This document shows positions 8,013 to 17,004 of a stretch of DNA of 37,901 bases, piece by piece (the first letter of the stretch is position 1; the number at the start of each line of letters is the position of its first letter). The stretch covers positions 1 to 37,901 of the forward strand of contig CAJURH010000024.1 in the NCBI GenBank assembly GCA_910588775.1, read 5' to 3'. The notes beneath the pieces are model-generated. The model was not told the DNA's origin and did no database searches. It worked only from the letters and a program-made list of their open reading frames with translations. A program made the translations under genes and the position numbers. The DNA comes from an uncultured Lachnospiraceae bacterium (lineage in GTDB: Bacteria > Bacillota > Clostridia > Lachnospirales > Lachnospiraceae).

Positions 8013-8954
8013 ATGGATTTTATGCATAAGTCAGTATTACTGGAAGAAGCGGTAGACGGTCTTAAGGTAAAGCCAGATGGCGTCTACGTGGATGGGACAC
8101 TAGGAGGCGCCGGACACGCGGAAAGGGTGTGCGGAAAACTTTCTGCCAAGGGGAGATTTATTGGTATAGATCAAGACCAGGATGCAATAATTGCTGCGAC
8201 CAGACGATTGGAGAAGTATATGGGGAATACGACCATTGTCCGCAGCAATTATTGTTACATGGTACAGGAACTAAAGAAACTTGAAATTAAAAAAGTGGAT
8301 GGAATTTTGTTAGATTTGGGAGTGTCCTCTTACCAGCTAGATCATGCGGAAAGAGGATTTACTTATCAGGAGGACGTTCCACTGGATATGCGCATGGATC
8401 AGAGGGCTGCGCGAACAGCCAGAGATCTTGTGAATGAATATAGTGAAAAAGAATTGTTCCGGGTTATACGGGATTACGGGGAGGACAAGTTTGCCAGGAA
8501 TATTGCCCGGCGCATTGTGGATTACCGTGAGAACAAATCCATCGAGACAACCGGGGAGTTGGCCGGGATTATCAAAGAGGCCATTCCTATGAAGTACCGT
8601 AAAATGCCCGGCCATCCAGCCAAGAGGACTTTCCAGGCTCTGCGCATCGAATTAAACGGCGAACTGGAAGTTTTGGAAAATTCTTTGGAGAGCATGATAG
8701 AGATTCTAAAAGACCAGGGCAGAATCTGTGTAATTACCTTTCATTCCCTGGAGGATAGAATTGTTAAAAATATATTTAAGAAAAGTGAGAATCCCTGCAC
8801 TTGCCCCAGGGATTTTCCAGTTTGCGTTTGTGGGAAAAAGCCGCTGGGCCGCGTGATTACCAGGAAGCCCATATTGCCCAGCCAGGAAGAGCTGAATGCA
8901 AACAGAAGGTCTAAGAGCGCGAAGTTGAGGGTATTTGAACGCATGGAGCAGTGA
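8013..8954 (+). CDS. rsmH: 16S rRNA (cytosine1402-N4)-methyltransferase RsmH (MraW)
   Basis: 313 residues. The SAM site DGTLGGAGHA lies near residue 29; GILLDLGVSSYQLD, RGFTY, LDMRMDQ, ARRI and the C-terminal RPLGRV-like stretch with HSLEDR are all family features. It N4-methylates C1402 in the decoding centre of 16S rRNA. The frame is open far upstream into mraZ, but the ATG at 8013 follows AAGGAG (8001-8006) by six bases and gives the normal N-terminus MHKSVLLEEAVDGL after three residues, so I use it. Confidence 0.97.
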   Translation: MDFMHKSVLLEEAVDGLKVKPDGVYVDGTLGGAGHAERVCGKLSAKGRFIGIDQDQDAIIAATRRLEKYMGNTTIVRSNYCYMVQELKKLEIKKVDGILLDLGVSSYQLDHAERGFTYQEDVPLDMRMDQRAARTARDLVNEYSEKELFRVIRDYGEDKFARNIARRIVDYRENKSIETTGELAGIIKEAIPMKYRKMPGHPAKRTFQALRIELNGELEVLENSLESMIEILKDQGRICVITFHSLEDRIVKNIFKKSENPCTCPRDFPVCVCGKKPLGRVITRKPILPSQEELNANRRSKSAKLRVFERMEQ

Positions 8955-8960
8955 TGAGAT

Positions 8961-9461
8961 ATGGCCGATATGAGAAGAAATGGGTATTCGAACCGAAGAG
9001 CGTCTCATGGGCATGGGGTGAAAGACGCCTATATAGATGGAAATACGGTCAGAAGAATTCAGACGCTTCCCCAGGAAGCGCCAATGAAGAAACAGACGGT
9101 CAGCCGCGCAGCCAGAAAAAACCGGGAACGGGCACAGAGCATGAGCAAGGTGTTTGTAGTGTTTTTGGCTGCCGTTTCCGTGGCGGTCCTGTGGACTTGC
9201 GTCCGATTCCTACAGTTGAAATCCCGGATTACAAGCAGCATTCAGACCATTGCGGAGTTGGAAACGGAATACAGCCAGCTTAAGGCGGACAATGACGCAT
9301 ATGAGAGTCAGATGAATGTATCTGTGGATTTGGAGCAGGTCAAGAAGACTGCCATGGGACGGCTGGGGATGAAATATCCTGCGGAAAACCAGATCATCAC
9401 ATATCAGCTTGAAAAAGGCAGCTATGTCCGGCAGTACCAGGAAGTGCCAGATGCAGAGTAG
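8961..9461 (+). CDS. ftsL: Cell division protein FtsL-like
   Basis: 166 residues. A basic cytoplasmic N-terminus (1-62) leads to one transmembrane helix (about 64-84) and a short extracellular coiled coil (about 88-120) followed by an MGRLGMKYP segment that resembles the end of FtsL/DivIC-type proteins. Sequence conservation in FtsL is low; the call rests on size, bitopic topology and its place between rsmH and the first PBP. FtsL forms a complex with DivIB and DivIC that activates septal wall synthesis. No strong ribosome site is visible before the ATG, so coupling to rsmH (six bases away) is likely. Confidence 0.85.
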   Translation: MADMRRNGYSNRRASHGHGVKDAYIDGNTVRRIQTLPQEAPMKKQTVSRAARKNRERAQSMSKVFVVFLAAVSVAVLWTCVRFLQLKSRITSSIQTIAELETEYSQLKADNDAYESQMNVSVDLEQVKKTAMGRLGMKYPAENQIITYQLEKGSYVRQYQEVPDAE

Positions 9462-9470
9462 GTGGTTTTT

Positions 9471-11570
9471 GTGGAAAAAAAATATGCAAAAAAGAGACAG
9501 CCGGTGAAAAAACTGGATATTAAAATGCGTAAAAAGCTATTGGGGCTGTTTATTGCGGTGGCGCTTACCTTTGGTGGCCTGTTGACGCGCATCACGTATA
9601 TCAATGCGGTCAGCGGGGAGAAATACAAAAAGCAGGTGCTCACCCAGGCGCAGCAGCAGTACGATAGTCGGGTGATTCCTTTTAAAAGAGGGGACATTCT
9701 GGACAGAAACGGCGCCGTGCTGGCCACCAGCAATAAGGTCTATAATGTTATTATGGACTGTAAAGTGATAAATTCAGATAAGAAATATTTGGGTCCCACG
9801 GTACAGGCGATGGTCAGTCTGCTGGGGTCCAATGAAGAAGAGGTGCGCAATATTTTAAGCGCAGAGGACACCAAGTCCAGTCAATACTATGTTTTACAAA
9901 AAGGACTGGACATGGATAAAAAGAAAGCGTTTGAGAAATACACCGATATTGGACCGGACAGTGATTTGTCCGAAGAGGAGATAGAGGATCGGAGTAATAT
10001 CGTAGGCATATGGTTTGAGGAAGAGTATAAGAGGAATTATCCCATGGGTTCCTTGGCCTGTGACACCATTGGATTCATGTTTGACGATGGAAATGCGGAC
10101 TGGGGCCTGGAAGGCTATTACGATTCTGTTTTAAAAGGGGTGGATGGCAGACAGTACGGCTACTTCAGCAGCGATTCCACCGTGGAGCAGAACATTATAC
10201 AGCCCACAGATGGCAAGACCATCAAGACAACCATTGACGCAGGCATTCAGCGCATTGTGGAAAAATACATCCAGGCGTTCATTCATGCCATGGGTTCGGA
10301 AGAGCTGGGCGTTATTGTAATGGACCCAGATAACGGGGAAGTGTTGGCCATGGGAACCAGGGATTTTTATGATTTAAACAATCCCAGAGATTTGACAGGC
10401 AGATACACCTCCCAGGAAATTGAGCAGATGTCGGACGAGCAGACCGTGGAAGCGTTGAACAACATGTGGCGCAATTACTGCGTAACCGATTCCTATGAGC
10501 CTGGGTCCACAGTAAAGCCCCTGGTGGTGGCGGCGGCCATGGAAGACGGGATTATCCAAAAGGATGCCAAGTTCCTCTGCGACGGTGGCTGGAGCTACGG
10601 AGAGGGGGACGACGAATACATTCGTTGCACCAGTGTGCACGGGGAGCAGACCCTGGCCCAGGTTATCGCCAATTCTTGCAACGACGCTATGATGCAGATC
10701 GGCGCCATGATGGGCACGGAGAAATTTCTGGATTCCCAGAGTGCGATGAACTTTGGAATGAAGACAGGCATTGATTTGCCCGGCGAGGGAGCGGGAGTGC
10801 TCCACACCAAGGATAGCTTAGGCTCAGTGGAGCTGGCCACGGACTCCTTTGGACAGGGCTTTATGCTGACTATGGTTCAGGAAGCCGCAGCCATCAGCTC
10901 GGTGATCAACGGCGGTTATTACTATCAGCCCCACCTGGTCAGCAAAGTTCTGGACAGTCAGGGAAAAGTGGTGAAGAACATCACGCCCACGCTGATGCGC
11001 CAGACGGTTTCCACCGATATATCCGCCAGCGTTCGGGAGCAGATGCGCGCCACTGTGGAAGGCGGCACAGGAAAATATTCCAAAGTGCAGGGGTACAGTT
11101 CCGGAGGGAAGACGGGGACCGCTGAGAAGTTCCCGCGAAACGAAGAAAAATATCTCGTATCTTTTATAGGGTTTGCGCCAGTGGCCGACCCGGAACTGGT
11201 AGTCTACGTAGTTATTGACGAAGCTCACACGGAGAACCAGGAAAGCAGCAAATTATCCCAGTATATCGCGCAGGGAATTTTAGCGGAGACTCTGCCTTAT
11301 CTGAACGTGGAGCCGGACGAGTCGGAGGACGGAACCATACCGCCTACCACATTGTGGTCTGGATTTGCAGGTTATTTGCAGCAGACCGGACAGGAGAACA
11401 GCGGTTTGGGCAACACACAGATACGAAAAAGCGAAAACCAGGGATCGCAGGACCCTGCCGAGGTGGTAACCGGTGAGAATCTTCCGCAGCCGCCAGATAT
11501 GAACCAAGAAGTGGATTTGAATAACAATGTGGAAAGCGATGGCATTACAAATGAGGATGCCGGATTTTGA
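9471..11570 (+). CDS. Class B penicillin-binding protein (FtsI/PBP2B-type transpeptidase)
   Basis: 699 residues. A basic N-terminus and one membrane helix (about 22-45) lead to a PBP dimerisation domain with RGDILDRNG, then the transpeptidase domain: EPGSTVKP (active Ser about 346), SCN (about 402-404, the S-x-N motif) and KTGT (about 547). After the catalytic domain there is a Gln/Asn/Glu-rich tail of about 90 residues without PASTA repeats. It cross-links septal peptidoglycan outside the membrane. Two in-frame GTGs compete: 9462 abuts the ftsL stop, but AGGTGG (9460-9465) sits five bases before 9471, so I chose the latter. A terminator-like hairpin overlaps its stop codon. Confidence 0.95.
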   Translation: MEKKYAKKRQPVKKLDIKMRKKLLGLFIAVALTFGGLLTRITYINAVSGEKYKKQVLTQAQQQYDSRVIPFKRGDILDRNGAVLATSNKVYNVIMDCKVINSDKKYLGPTVQAMVSLLGSNEEEVRNILSAEDTKSSQYYVLQKGLDMDKKKAFEKYTDIGPDSDLSEEEIEDRSNIVGIWFEEEYKRNYPMGSLACDTIGFMFDDGNADWGLEGYYDSVLKGVDGRQYGYFSSDSTVEQNIIQPTDGKTIKTTIDAGIQRIVEKYIQAFIHAMGSEELGVIVMDPDNGEVLAMGTRDFYDLNNPRDLTGRYTSQEIEQMSDEQTVEALNNMWRNYCVTDSYEPGSTVKPLVVAAAMEDGIIQKDAKFLCDGGWSYGEGDDEYIRCTSVHGEQTLAQVIANSCNDAMMQIGAMMGTEKFLDSQSAMNFGMKTGIDLPGEGAGVLHTKDSLGSVELATDSFGQGFMLTMVQEAAAISSVINGGYYYQPHLVSKVLDSQGKVVKNITPTLMRQTVSTDISASVREQMRATVEGGTGKYSKVQGYSSGGKTGTAEKFPRNEEKYLVSFIGFAPVADPELVVYVVIDEAHTENQESSKLSQYIAQGILAETLPYLNVEPDESEDGTIPPTTLWSGFAGYLQQTGQENSGLGNTQIRKSENQGSQDPAEVVTGENLPQPPDMNQEVDLNNNVESDGITNEDAGF

Positions 11571-11602
11571 CGGTCTTTGTTTTTTAGGCCGTCTTTTCTT
11601 TT
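11569..11602 (+). terminator. Terminator-like hairpin between the two PBP genes
   Basis: GACGGTCT (11569-11576) pairs with AGGCCGTC (11586-11593) with one G-U pair and a U-rich loop, followed by TTTTCTTTTC. It begins in the stop codon of the first PBP gene and probably cuts or reduces readthrough into the second. Confidence 0.7.
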
Positions 11603-11644
11603 CAGAAATGGAATTTTTGTTGAAAAGCCGAATAAATTATTAGT

Positions 11645-13378
11645 ATGAAAAGAAACAAAACATTTCATAAAAAGAAAGTGATGGTGGTTTTTTTCTGCTG
11701 TGTGGCCATGCTTGCCGGACTTCTGGGCAGGCTCGTCTGGCTGATGGCGGTACAATCGGATTATTATTCCAAAAAAGCACAGCAGCTTCATGAAAGGGAG
11801 CGTGATATTAAAGCGGCCAGAGGCCGGATTCTGGATGCCAACGGAGTTGTTCTGGCGGCCAACAAGACGGTGTGCACCATTTCCGTCATACATAATCAGA
11901 TTAAAGAGCCGGAGAAAGTCATCGCCATGTTGTCCAAAGAGTTGGATCTTCCTGAAGAAAAAGTCCGCAAACGGGTGGAGAAAGTTTCCTCTATAGAGAG
12001 AATTCAGGCCAATGTGGAAAAAGAAGTGGGGGATCGGGTGCGTGGCTACGGTATGGAAGGCGTGAAAGTGGACGAGGATTTTAAGCGGTATTATCCCAGA
12101 GAATCTCTGGCTTCCAAAGTTCTTGGATTCACCGGGGGCGATAACCAGGGTATCATTGGCCTGGAAGTAAAATACGAGAAATATCTAAAAGGAATCCCCG
12201 GACAGATTCTCACATCCACAGACGCCCGCGGCATTGAGCTGGATGAGGTGGGGGAGAACCGAATTGACCCGGTGTCCGGTTACGATCTGCAGACCAGTCT
12301 GGATGTGAATATCCAGATGTACGCCCAGCAGGCGGCGCTGAAGGTCATGGAAGAAAAACAGGCAGATAGCGTTTCCATACTGCTGATGAATCCCCAGAAC
12401 GGGGAAATCATGGCTATGGTCAATGTGCCGGAATTCAATCTGAATGAGCCTTTTACACTAAATCATACAGTAAGCGACAATGCATTGAGCCAAGAGGAAA
12501 AGCAGAACCTGCTGAACCAGATGTGGCGCAATCCCTGTCTCAATGACACCTATGAGCCGGGTTCAACCTTTAAAATCATAACCGCCTCAGCGGGGCTGGA
12601 AGAAGGGGTGGTGAAGTTAAACGACACGTTCTCCTGTCCGGGATTTCGGGTGGTGGAAGACCGGAGAATACATTGTCATAAGCGAACCGGACATGGGGCG
12701 GAAACCTTCGTGGAAGGGGCGCAGAATTCCTGTAACCCGGTATTTATCGACGTGGGCCAGAGGCTGGGCGTGGATAATTTCTATAAATATTTCAAACAGT
12801 TTGGGCTGCTGGAAAAGACCGGCATTGATTTACCCGGAGAGGCGGGGACCATTATGCATAATCCCCAAAATATGGGACTGGTGGAGCTGGCCACCGTATC
12901 TTTTGGCCAGTCCTTTCAGATTACTCCGATTCAACTGGCCACAACGGTCAGCTCACTGGTAAATGGCGGCAGACGGATTACGCCCCATTTTGGCGTGAGC
13001 ATACAAAGCGAGGATGGCGCTTATGTGAAAAAGCTGAAATATTCCGCCAGGGAAGGGATTATTTCCCAGGAGAATTCCCAGACGCTTCGGGGAATCTTAG
13101 AAAGCGTCGTCTCCCAGGGGTCCGGGAAAAATGCGTACATTGAAGGCTACACCATCGGAGGCAAGACAGCCACCTCCCAGACGCTGCCCCGAAGCGCCCA
13201 TCGGTATATCTCCTCCTTTGTGGGATTTGCGCCAGCGGAAGACCCGAAAGTGCTGGGGCTGTGCATCATCAACAATCCCCAGGGAATTTACTACGGGGGA
13301 ACCATCGCGGCTCCGGTGATCCGCAGTATTTTTGAAAATGTGCTTCCATATCTGGGATGTTCGCAATCTGTTAGTTGA
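11645..13378 (+). CDS. spoVD: Second class B penicillin-binding protein, SpoVD-like
   Basis: 577 residues. A membrane helix at about 12-35 precedes the dimerisation domain (ARGRILDANG) and the transpeptidase domain with EPGSTFK (active Ser about 307, Lys 310) and S-C-N (about 362-364). The third motif reads K-T-A-T (about 507-510) instead of K-T-G-T. There is no C-terminal PASTA domain, unlike Bacillus SpoVD. SpoVD makes spore-cortex peptidoglycan with SpoVE; the sporulation role here is inferred from position and sequence style and could instead be vegetative. The ATG has an in-frame stop twelve bases upstream and no recognisable ribosome site; an ATG at 11681 would be the next choice but would remove the basic cytoplasmic tail. 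Confidence 0.88.
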   Translation: MKRNKTFHKKKVMVVFFCCVAMLAGLLGRLVWLMAVQSDYYSKKAQQLHERERDIKAARGRILDANGVVLAANKTVCTISVIHNQIKEPEKVIAMLSKELDLPEEKVRKRVEKVSSIERIQANVEKEVGDRVRGYGMEGVKVDEDFKRYYPRESLASKVLGFTGGDNQGIIGLEVKYEKYLKGIPGQILTSTDARGIELDEVGENRIDPVSGYDLQTSLDVNIQMYAQQAALKVMEEKQADSVSILLMNPQNGEIMAMVNVPEFNLNEPFTLNHTVSDNALSQEEKQNLLNQMWRNPCLNDTYEPGSTFKIITASAGLEEGVVKLNDTFSCPGFRVVEDRRIHCHKRTGHGAETFVEGAQNSCNPVFIDVGQRLGVDNFYKYFKQFGLLEKTGIDLPGEAGTIMHNPQNMGLVELATVSFGQSFQITPIQLATTVSSLVNGGRRITPHFGVSIQSEDGAYVKKLKYSAREGIISQENSQTLRGILESVVSQGSGKNAYIEGYTIGGKTATSQTLPRSAHRYISSFVGFAPAEDPKVLGLCIINNPQGIYYGGTIAAPVIRSIFENVLPYLGCSQSVS

Positions 13379-13403
13379 TTAATCCCTGAAAAAGAATTAT
13401 ACT
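13375..13403 (+). promoter_or_regulatory. Internal sigma-A promoter before mraY
   Basis: TTGATT (13375-13380), a 17-base spacer and TATACT (13398-13403) make a good sigma-A promoter. The -35 box contains the stop codon of the upstream PBP gene. It would drive mraY and the following genes independently of the mraZ promoter. Confidence 0.7.
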
Positions 13404-13458
13404 ATTCTATGTGTACAGATACGAGTGCAAATTAACGAAAGAATCGAAGAGGTGTTGT

Positions 13459-14415
13459 ATGAATTTTCAAGTGACTGTTCCGGTATTGATTGCATTTGCT
13501 ATTAGCGTGGCGCTTGGCCCCATCGTGATCCCATTTCTGCGAAAACTGAAGATGGGACAGACGGAGAGGGCGGAAGGGGTGGCTTCCCACCTGAAGAAGG
13601 CGGGGACCCCCACCATGGGAGGCATTATTTTCTTGCTGGCCACGGTGGTCACGTCCCTGTTCTACATCCGGGATTACCCGAAAATCACGCCAGTGTTGTT
13701 TTTGATGCTGGGGTTTGGGCTGATTGGCTTTCTGGATGATTATCTGAAAGTGGTGTTGAAGCGTTCCGATGGGTTGCTGGCCTGGCAGAAGTTCCTGTTG
13801 CAGATTCTGGTGACGGCTATTTTCGCCTATTATCTTCTGAATTATACGGATGTGCCATTGACCATGCGGATTCCCTTCTGGAGCGGTCATTACTGGGATA
13901 TGGGCTGGCTGGCCATTCCGGTGATGTTTTTCGCCGTAATCGGCACGGTAAATGGGGTGAACTTTACAGACGGCCTGGACGGACTGGCCTCTAGCGTGAC
14001 CATTATGGTGGCGGTGTTCTTTACCGTGGTCTCCATTGGCTTAAACAGCGGCGTGGAACCCATTACCTGCGCGGTGGTGGGAGGTTTGATGGGCTTTTTG
14101 CTGTTCAACGTATTCCCGGCACAGGTGTTCATGGGGGACACCGGCTCACTGGCTCTTGGCGGGTTTGTGGCGGGCGCCGCGTATATGTTACAAATGCCGC
14201 TGTTCATCCTCCTGGTAGGGTTTATCTACCTGGCAGAGGTGGCTTCCGTAATGATTCAGGTTACTTATTTCAAGGCAACCCATGGCAAAAGAATTTTTAA
14301 GATGGCTCCCATCCATCATCATTTTGAGCTTTGTGGATGGTCGGAAACACAGGTGGTGGCGGTATTTGCCGTTCTGACGGCTATTTTGTGTCTGGTCGGC
14401 TTGATGGCGCTGTAA
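13459..14415 (+). CDS. mraY: Phospho-N-acetylmuramoyl-pentapeptide transferase (MraY)
   Basis: 318 residues, about ten membrane segments. Family motifs: TMGGI near the N-terminus, FLDDYLK (catalytic Asp pair), NFTDGLDGLASS, MGDTGSLALGG and APIHHHFE in the last cytoplasmic loop. It transfers phospho-MurNAc-pentapeptide from UDP to undecaprenyl phosphate, making lipid I at the inner membrane face. The frame opens upstream at 13411, but the ATG at 13459 follows AGAGGTG closely and gives the typical hydrophobic N-terminus, so it is the start. Confidence 0.97.
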   Translation: MNFQVTVPVLIAFAISVALGPIVIPFLRKLKMGQTERAEGVASHLKKAGTPTMGGIIFLLATVVTSLFYIRDYPKITPVLFLMLGFGLIGFLDDYLKVVLKRSDGLLAWQKFLLQILVTAIFAYYLLNYTDVPLTMRIPFWSGHYWDMGWLAIPVMFFAVIGTVNGVNFTDGLDGLASSVTIMVAVFFTVVSIGLNSGVEPITCAVVGGLMGFLLFNVFPAQVFMGDTGSLALGGFVAGAAYMLQMPLFILLVGFIYLAEVASVMIQVTYFKATHGKRIFKMAPIHHHFELCGWSETQVVAVFAVLTAILCLVGLMAL

Positions 14416-14430
14416 AGAGGGAGAAGAAAA

Positions 14431-15810
14431 ATGAACTTTTCAGGAAAAAAAGCATTGGTGTTCGGGTCTGGCATAAGCGGCGTCGGGGCTGCGGATTTGC
14501 TGGCTGCAATGGGGGCAAGCCCTGTTATCTTTGATGGAAACGCCGCGGTGCAAAAGGAAGACGTTCTGCATAAAATCAAGGGGGGCTACATACCTGAAAT
14601 ATACATTGGCCAGTTGCCGCGGGAAGTAGAGGACAGGCTGGATCTGGCAGTATTAAGTCCAGGCGTTCCCACAGATTTGCCGTTGGTGAAGGATTTCTAC
14701 GACCGGGGCATTCCCGTATGGGGAGAGGTGGAGCTGGCCTATCAGGTAAGCGCGTCCCGGCGGGTTCTGGCAATCACAGGAACCAACGGCAAGACCACCA
14801 CCACAGCCCTTCTGGGGAAAATTATGGCCGACTATGAAGACTCGGTGTTTGTGGTGGGGAATATAGGAACGCCCTATACTTCCGTGGCCCTTTCCATGGA
14901 AGAAGAGAGCGTGACTGTGGCGGAGATCAGCAGTTTCCAACTGGAAACCATCGACGCGTTCGCACCAAAAGTCAGCGCGATTTTGAACATCACGGAAGAT
15001 CATCTGAATCGGCATCACACCATGGAGGAATATATCCGTGTGAAAGAATCCATCACCAGCAATCAGACGGCCCAGGATATATGCGTGCTCAATTATGAAG
15101 ACCCAGAGTTGCGCAGATTCGGGGAAAATATAACGCCCCGCTGCATTTATTTTTCCAGCAAAAGAGAGCTTTCGGATTTGTCCTGGGGGGTCTATCTGAA
15201 AGAACTTATGGATGGCCGATGGATTATGTGGAAAGAGGATGGGCAGGAGGCGCCAGCGGTGCGGCTGGATCAGTTACAGCTTTTGGGACAGCACAATCAT
15301 GAAAATGTGATGGCTGCCATAGCCATGGCCTACAGTGCGGGCGTGCCCATGGATAGCATACGGCAAAGCGTTTGCGCCTTTCAGGCGGTGCCCCACCGGA
15401 TTGAGTGTGTGGGGGAGAAAGACGGCGTGGTCTATTACAACGATTCCAAGGCCACCAACCCAGACGCGGCGATAAAAGGCATCCAGGCCATGGATCGACC
15501 TACGATTTTAATTGCAGGCGGGTATGACAAAGAGGCGGAGTATGGGGAATGGATTCGCTCTTTTGATGGTAAAGTGCGTTATCTGGTCCTAATTGGACAG
15601 ACCAGGGAGAAAATCGCTCAGGCGGCCAGGGAAGAGGGCTTCACGGATATTCTCATGGCAAAGAACCTGGAGGAGGCGGTGGCCATTTGCGCCGGGAAAG
15701 CCAGGCCAGGGGAGGCGGCGCTTTTGTCTCCTGCCTGCGCAAGCTGGGGACAATTTGAGAATTATGAGCAAAGAGGTGATATGTTTAAGGAGTATGTACA
15801 TAAATTATAA
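14431..15810 (+). CDS. murD: UDP-N-acetylmuramoyl-L-alanine:D-glutamate ligase (MurD)
   Basis: 459 residues. The N-terminal Rossmann part (KALVFGSGISGVGAADLL) precedes the Mur-ligase ATP site GTNGKTTTTALLG (about residues 117-129), EISSFQLE, the NITEDHLNRH region and the C-terminal YNDSKATNPDA and SPACASWGQFENYEQRG motifs, which are MurD-specific. It adds D-glutamate to UDP-MurNAc-L-Ala in the cytoplasm. It lies 15 bases after mraY with an AGGGAGAAG ribosome site and ends nine bases before the first possible ftsW start. Confidence 0.97.
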   Translation: MNFSGKKALVFGSGISGVGAADLLAAMGASPVIFDGNAAVQKEDVLHKIKGGYIPEIYIGQLPREVEDRLDLAVLSPGVPTDLPLVKDFYDRGIPVWGEVELAYQVSASRRVLAITGTNGKTTTTALLGKIMADYEDSVFVVGNIGTPYTSVALSMEEESVTVAEISSFQLETIDAFAPKVSAILNITEDHLNRHHTMEEYIRVKESITSNQTAQDICVLNYEDPELRRFGENITPRCIYFSSKRELSDLSWGVYLKELMDGRWIMWKEDGQEAPAVRLDQLQLLGQHNHENVMAAIAMAYSAGVPMDSIRQSVCAFQAVPHRIECVGEKDGVVYYNDSKATNPDAAIKGIQAMDRPTILIAGGYDKEAEYGEWIRSFDGKVRYLVLIGQTREKIAQAAREEGFTDILMAKNLEEAVAICAGKARPGEAALLSPACASWGQFENYEQRGDMFKEYVHKL

Positions 15811-15840
15811 TAAGGGAGTGTGAAGAAGGAGCGAATAGCA

Positions 15841-16929
15841 TTGCCTTTTAAGAAAAGAACTGAAAAAAACACAGATAAAACCTTATTATTTCTTGTGCTG
15901 ATCCTTGTGGTCTTAGGGCTTGTTATTTTATATAGCACCAGCGCTTACAATGGGCGGGTCAAATTCCATGACTCCGCCTATTATTTTAAAAAACAGCTTT
16001 TTGCCACAGCCTTGGGCTTGATGGGAATGTACCTGGTCTCCCATATGGACTATCACAGACTGGTGAACATGGCGCCCATCTTTTATGGGACGGCGCTTGT
16101 TCTGTCCACAGCAGTGCTGTTTGTGGGCCAGGAATACAATGGTTCCAAACGCTGGCTTGCATTGGGACCCCTTTCTTTTCAGCCAGCGGAATTTGCCAAA
16201 CTGGCGGTGATTTTATTCCTTGCGTATCGAATCGAGAAAAACAAGGGAAAGACCACCGGAATCTGGTTCATGTGCAAAATTATGCTGTGGCTCTTGCCCA
16301 TTGTGGGACTGGTGGGTACGAATAACCTGAGCACAGCCATTATCATACTGGGGATCGGAGTCATATTAATTTTCGTCTCCAGTCCCAAATATCTGCAGTT
16401 TGTGGGGTTAGCGGTAGGGGGAATTGGTTTTATGGGAATTTTCCTGGCCATGGAGAGCTATCGTCTGGAGCGTCTGGCAGTGTGGCGGGACCCGGAGAGT
16501 TATGAGAAGGGATTTCAGACCATCCAGGGGCTTTACGCCATCGGAAGCGGCGGAATATTCGGAAGCGGCCTTGGCAACAGCATGCAGAAACTGGGATTTG
16601 TGCCGGAAGCCCAAAATGACATGATTTTCTCCATTATCTGTGAGGAGACGGGACTGGTGGGAGCGGCTCTTGTGATGCTGGTCTTCGGCCTGTTGCTATG
16701 GCGGCTGATGGTGGCTTCCACCCATGCGCCGGATTTATTAGGAGCCATGATCGCGGTGGGAATCCTGGGGCACATGGCCATCCAGGTGATTTTGAACATT
16801 GCGGTGGTGACCAACACCATACCCAATACAGGGATCACCTTGCCGTTTATCAGTTATGGAGGGACATCCGTGTTGTTTCTGCTCAGTGAAATGGGCCTGG
16901 CCTTAAATGTCAGTCGTCACAAAAAATGA
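15841..16929 (+). CDS. ftsW: Lipid II polymerase of the FtsW/RodA/SpoVE family
   Basis: 362 residues with about ten membrane segments. SEDS-family motifs are visible: LYSTSAYNG after the first helix, KQLF, NGSKRWLALGPLSFQPAEFAKLA (first part alone is diagnostic), AQNDMIFSIICEETG and the C-terminal NTIPNTGITLPFISYGGTS. It is the glycosyltransferase partner of a class B PBP; position cannot say whether it serves division (FtsW) or the spore cortex (SpoVE). The frame is open to a GTG at 15820, but its ribosome site would be only one base away; TTG at 15841 lies nine bases after AAGGAG (15826-15831) and is preferred. Confidence 0.93.
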   Translation: MPFKKRTEKNTDKTLLFLVLILVVLGLVILYSTSAYNGRVKFHDSAYYFKKQLFATALGLMGMYLVSHMDYHRLVNMAPIFYGTALVLSTAVLFVGQEYNGSKRWLALGPLSFQPAEFAKLAVILFLAYRIEKNKGKTTGIWFMCKIMLWLLPIVGLVGTNNLSTAIIILGIGVILIFVSSPKYLQFVGLAVGGIGFMGIFLAMESYRLERLAVWRDPESYEKGFQTIQGLYAIGSGGIFGSGLGNSMQKLGFVPEAQNDMIFSIICEETGLVGAALVMLVFGLLLWRLMVASTHAPDLLGAMIAVGILGHMAIQVILNIAVVTNTIPNTGITLPFISYGGTSVLFLLSEMGLALNVSRHKK

Positions 16930-17004
16930 AAAGGCGCATAAGATAATTCATAAGAAGGTGCAGCATTTTTAAAATGTCTGTAGGAAATTCCCGAGGTGTA
17001 GGAT

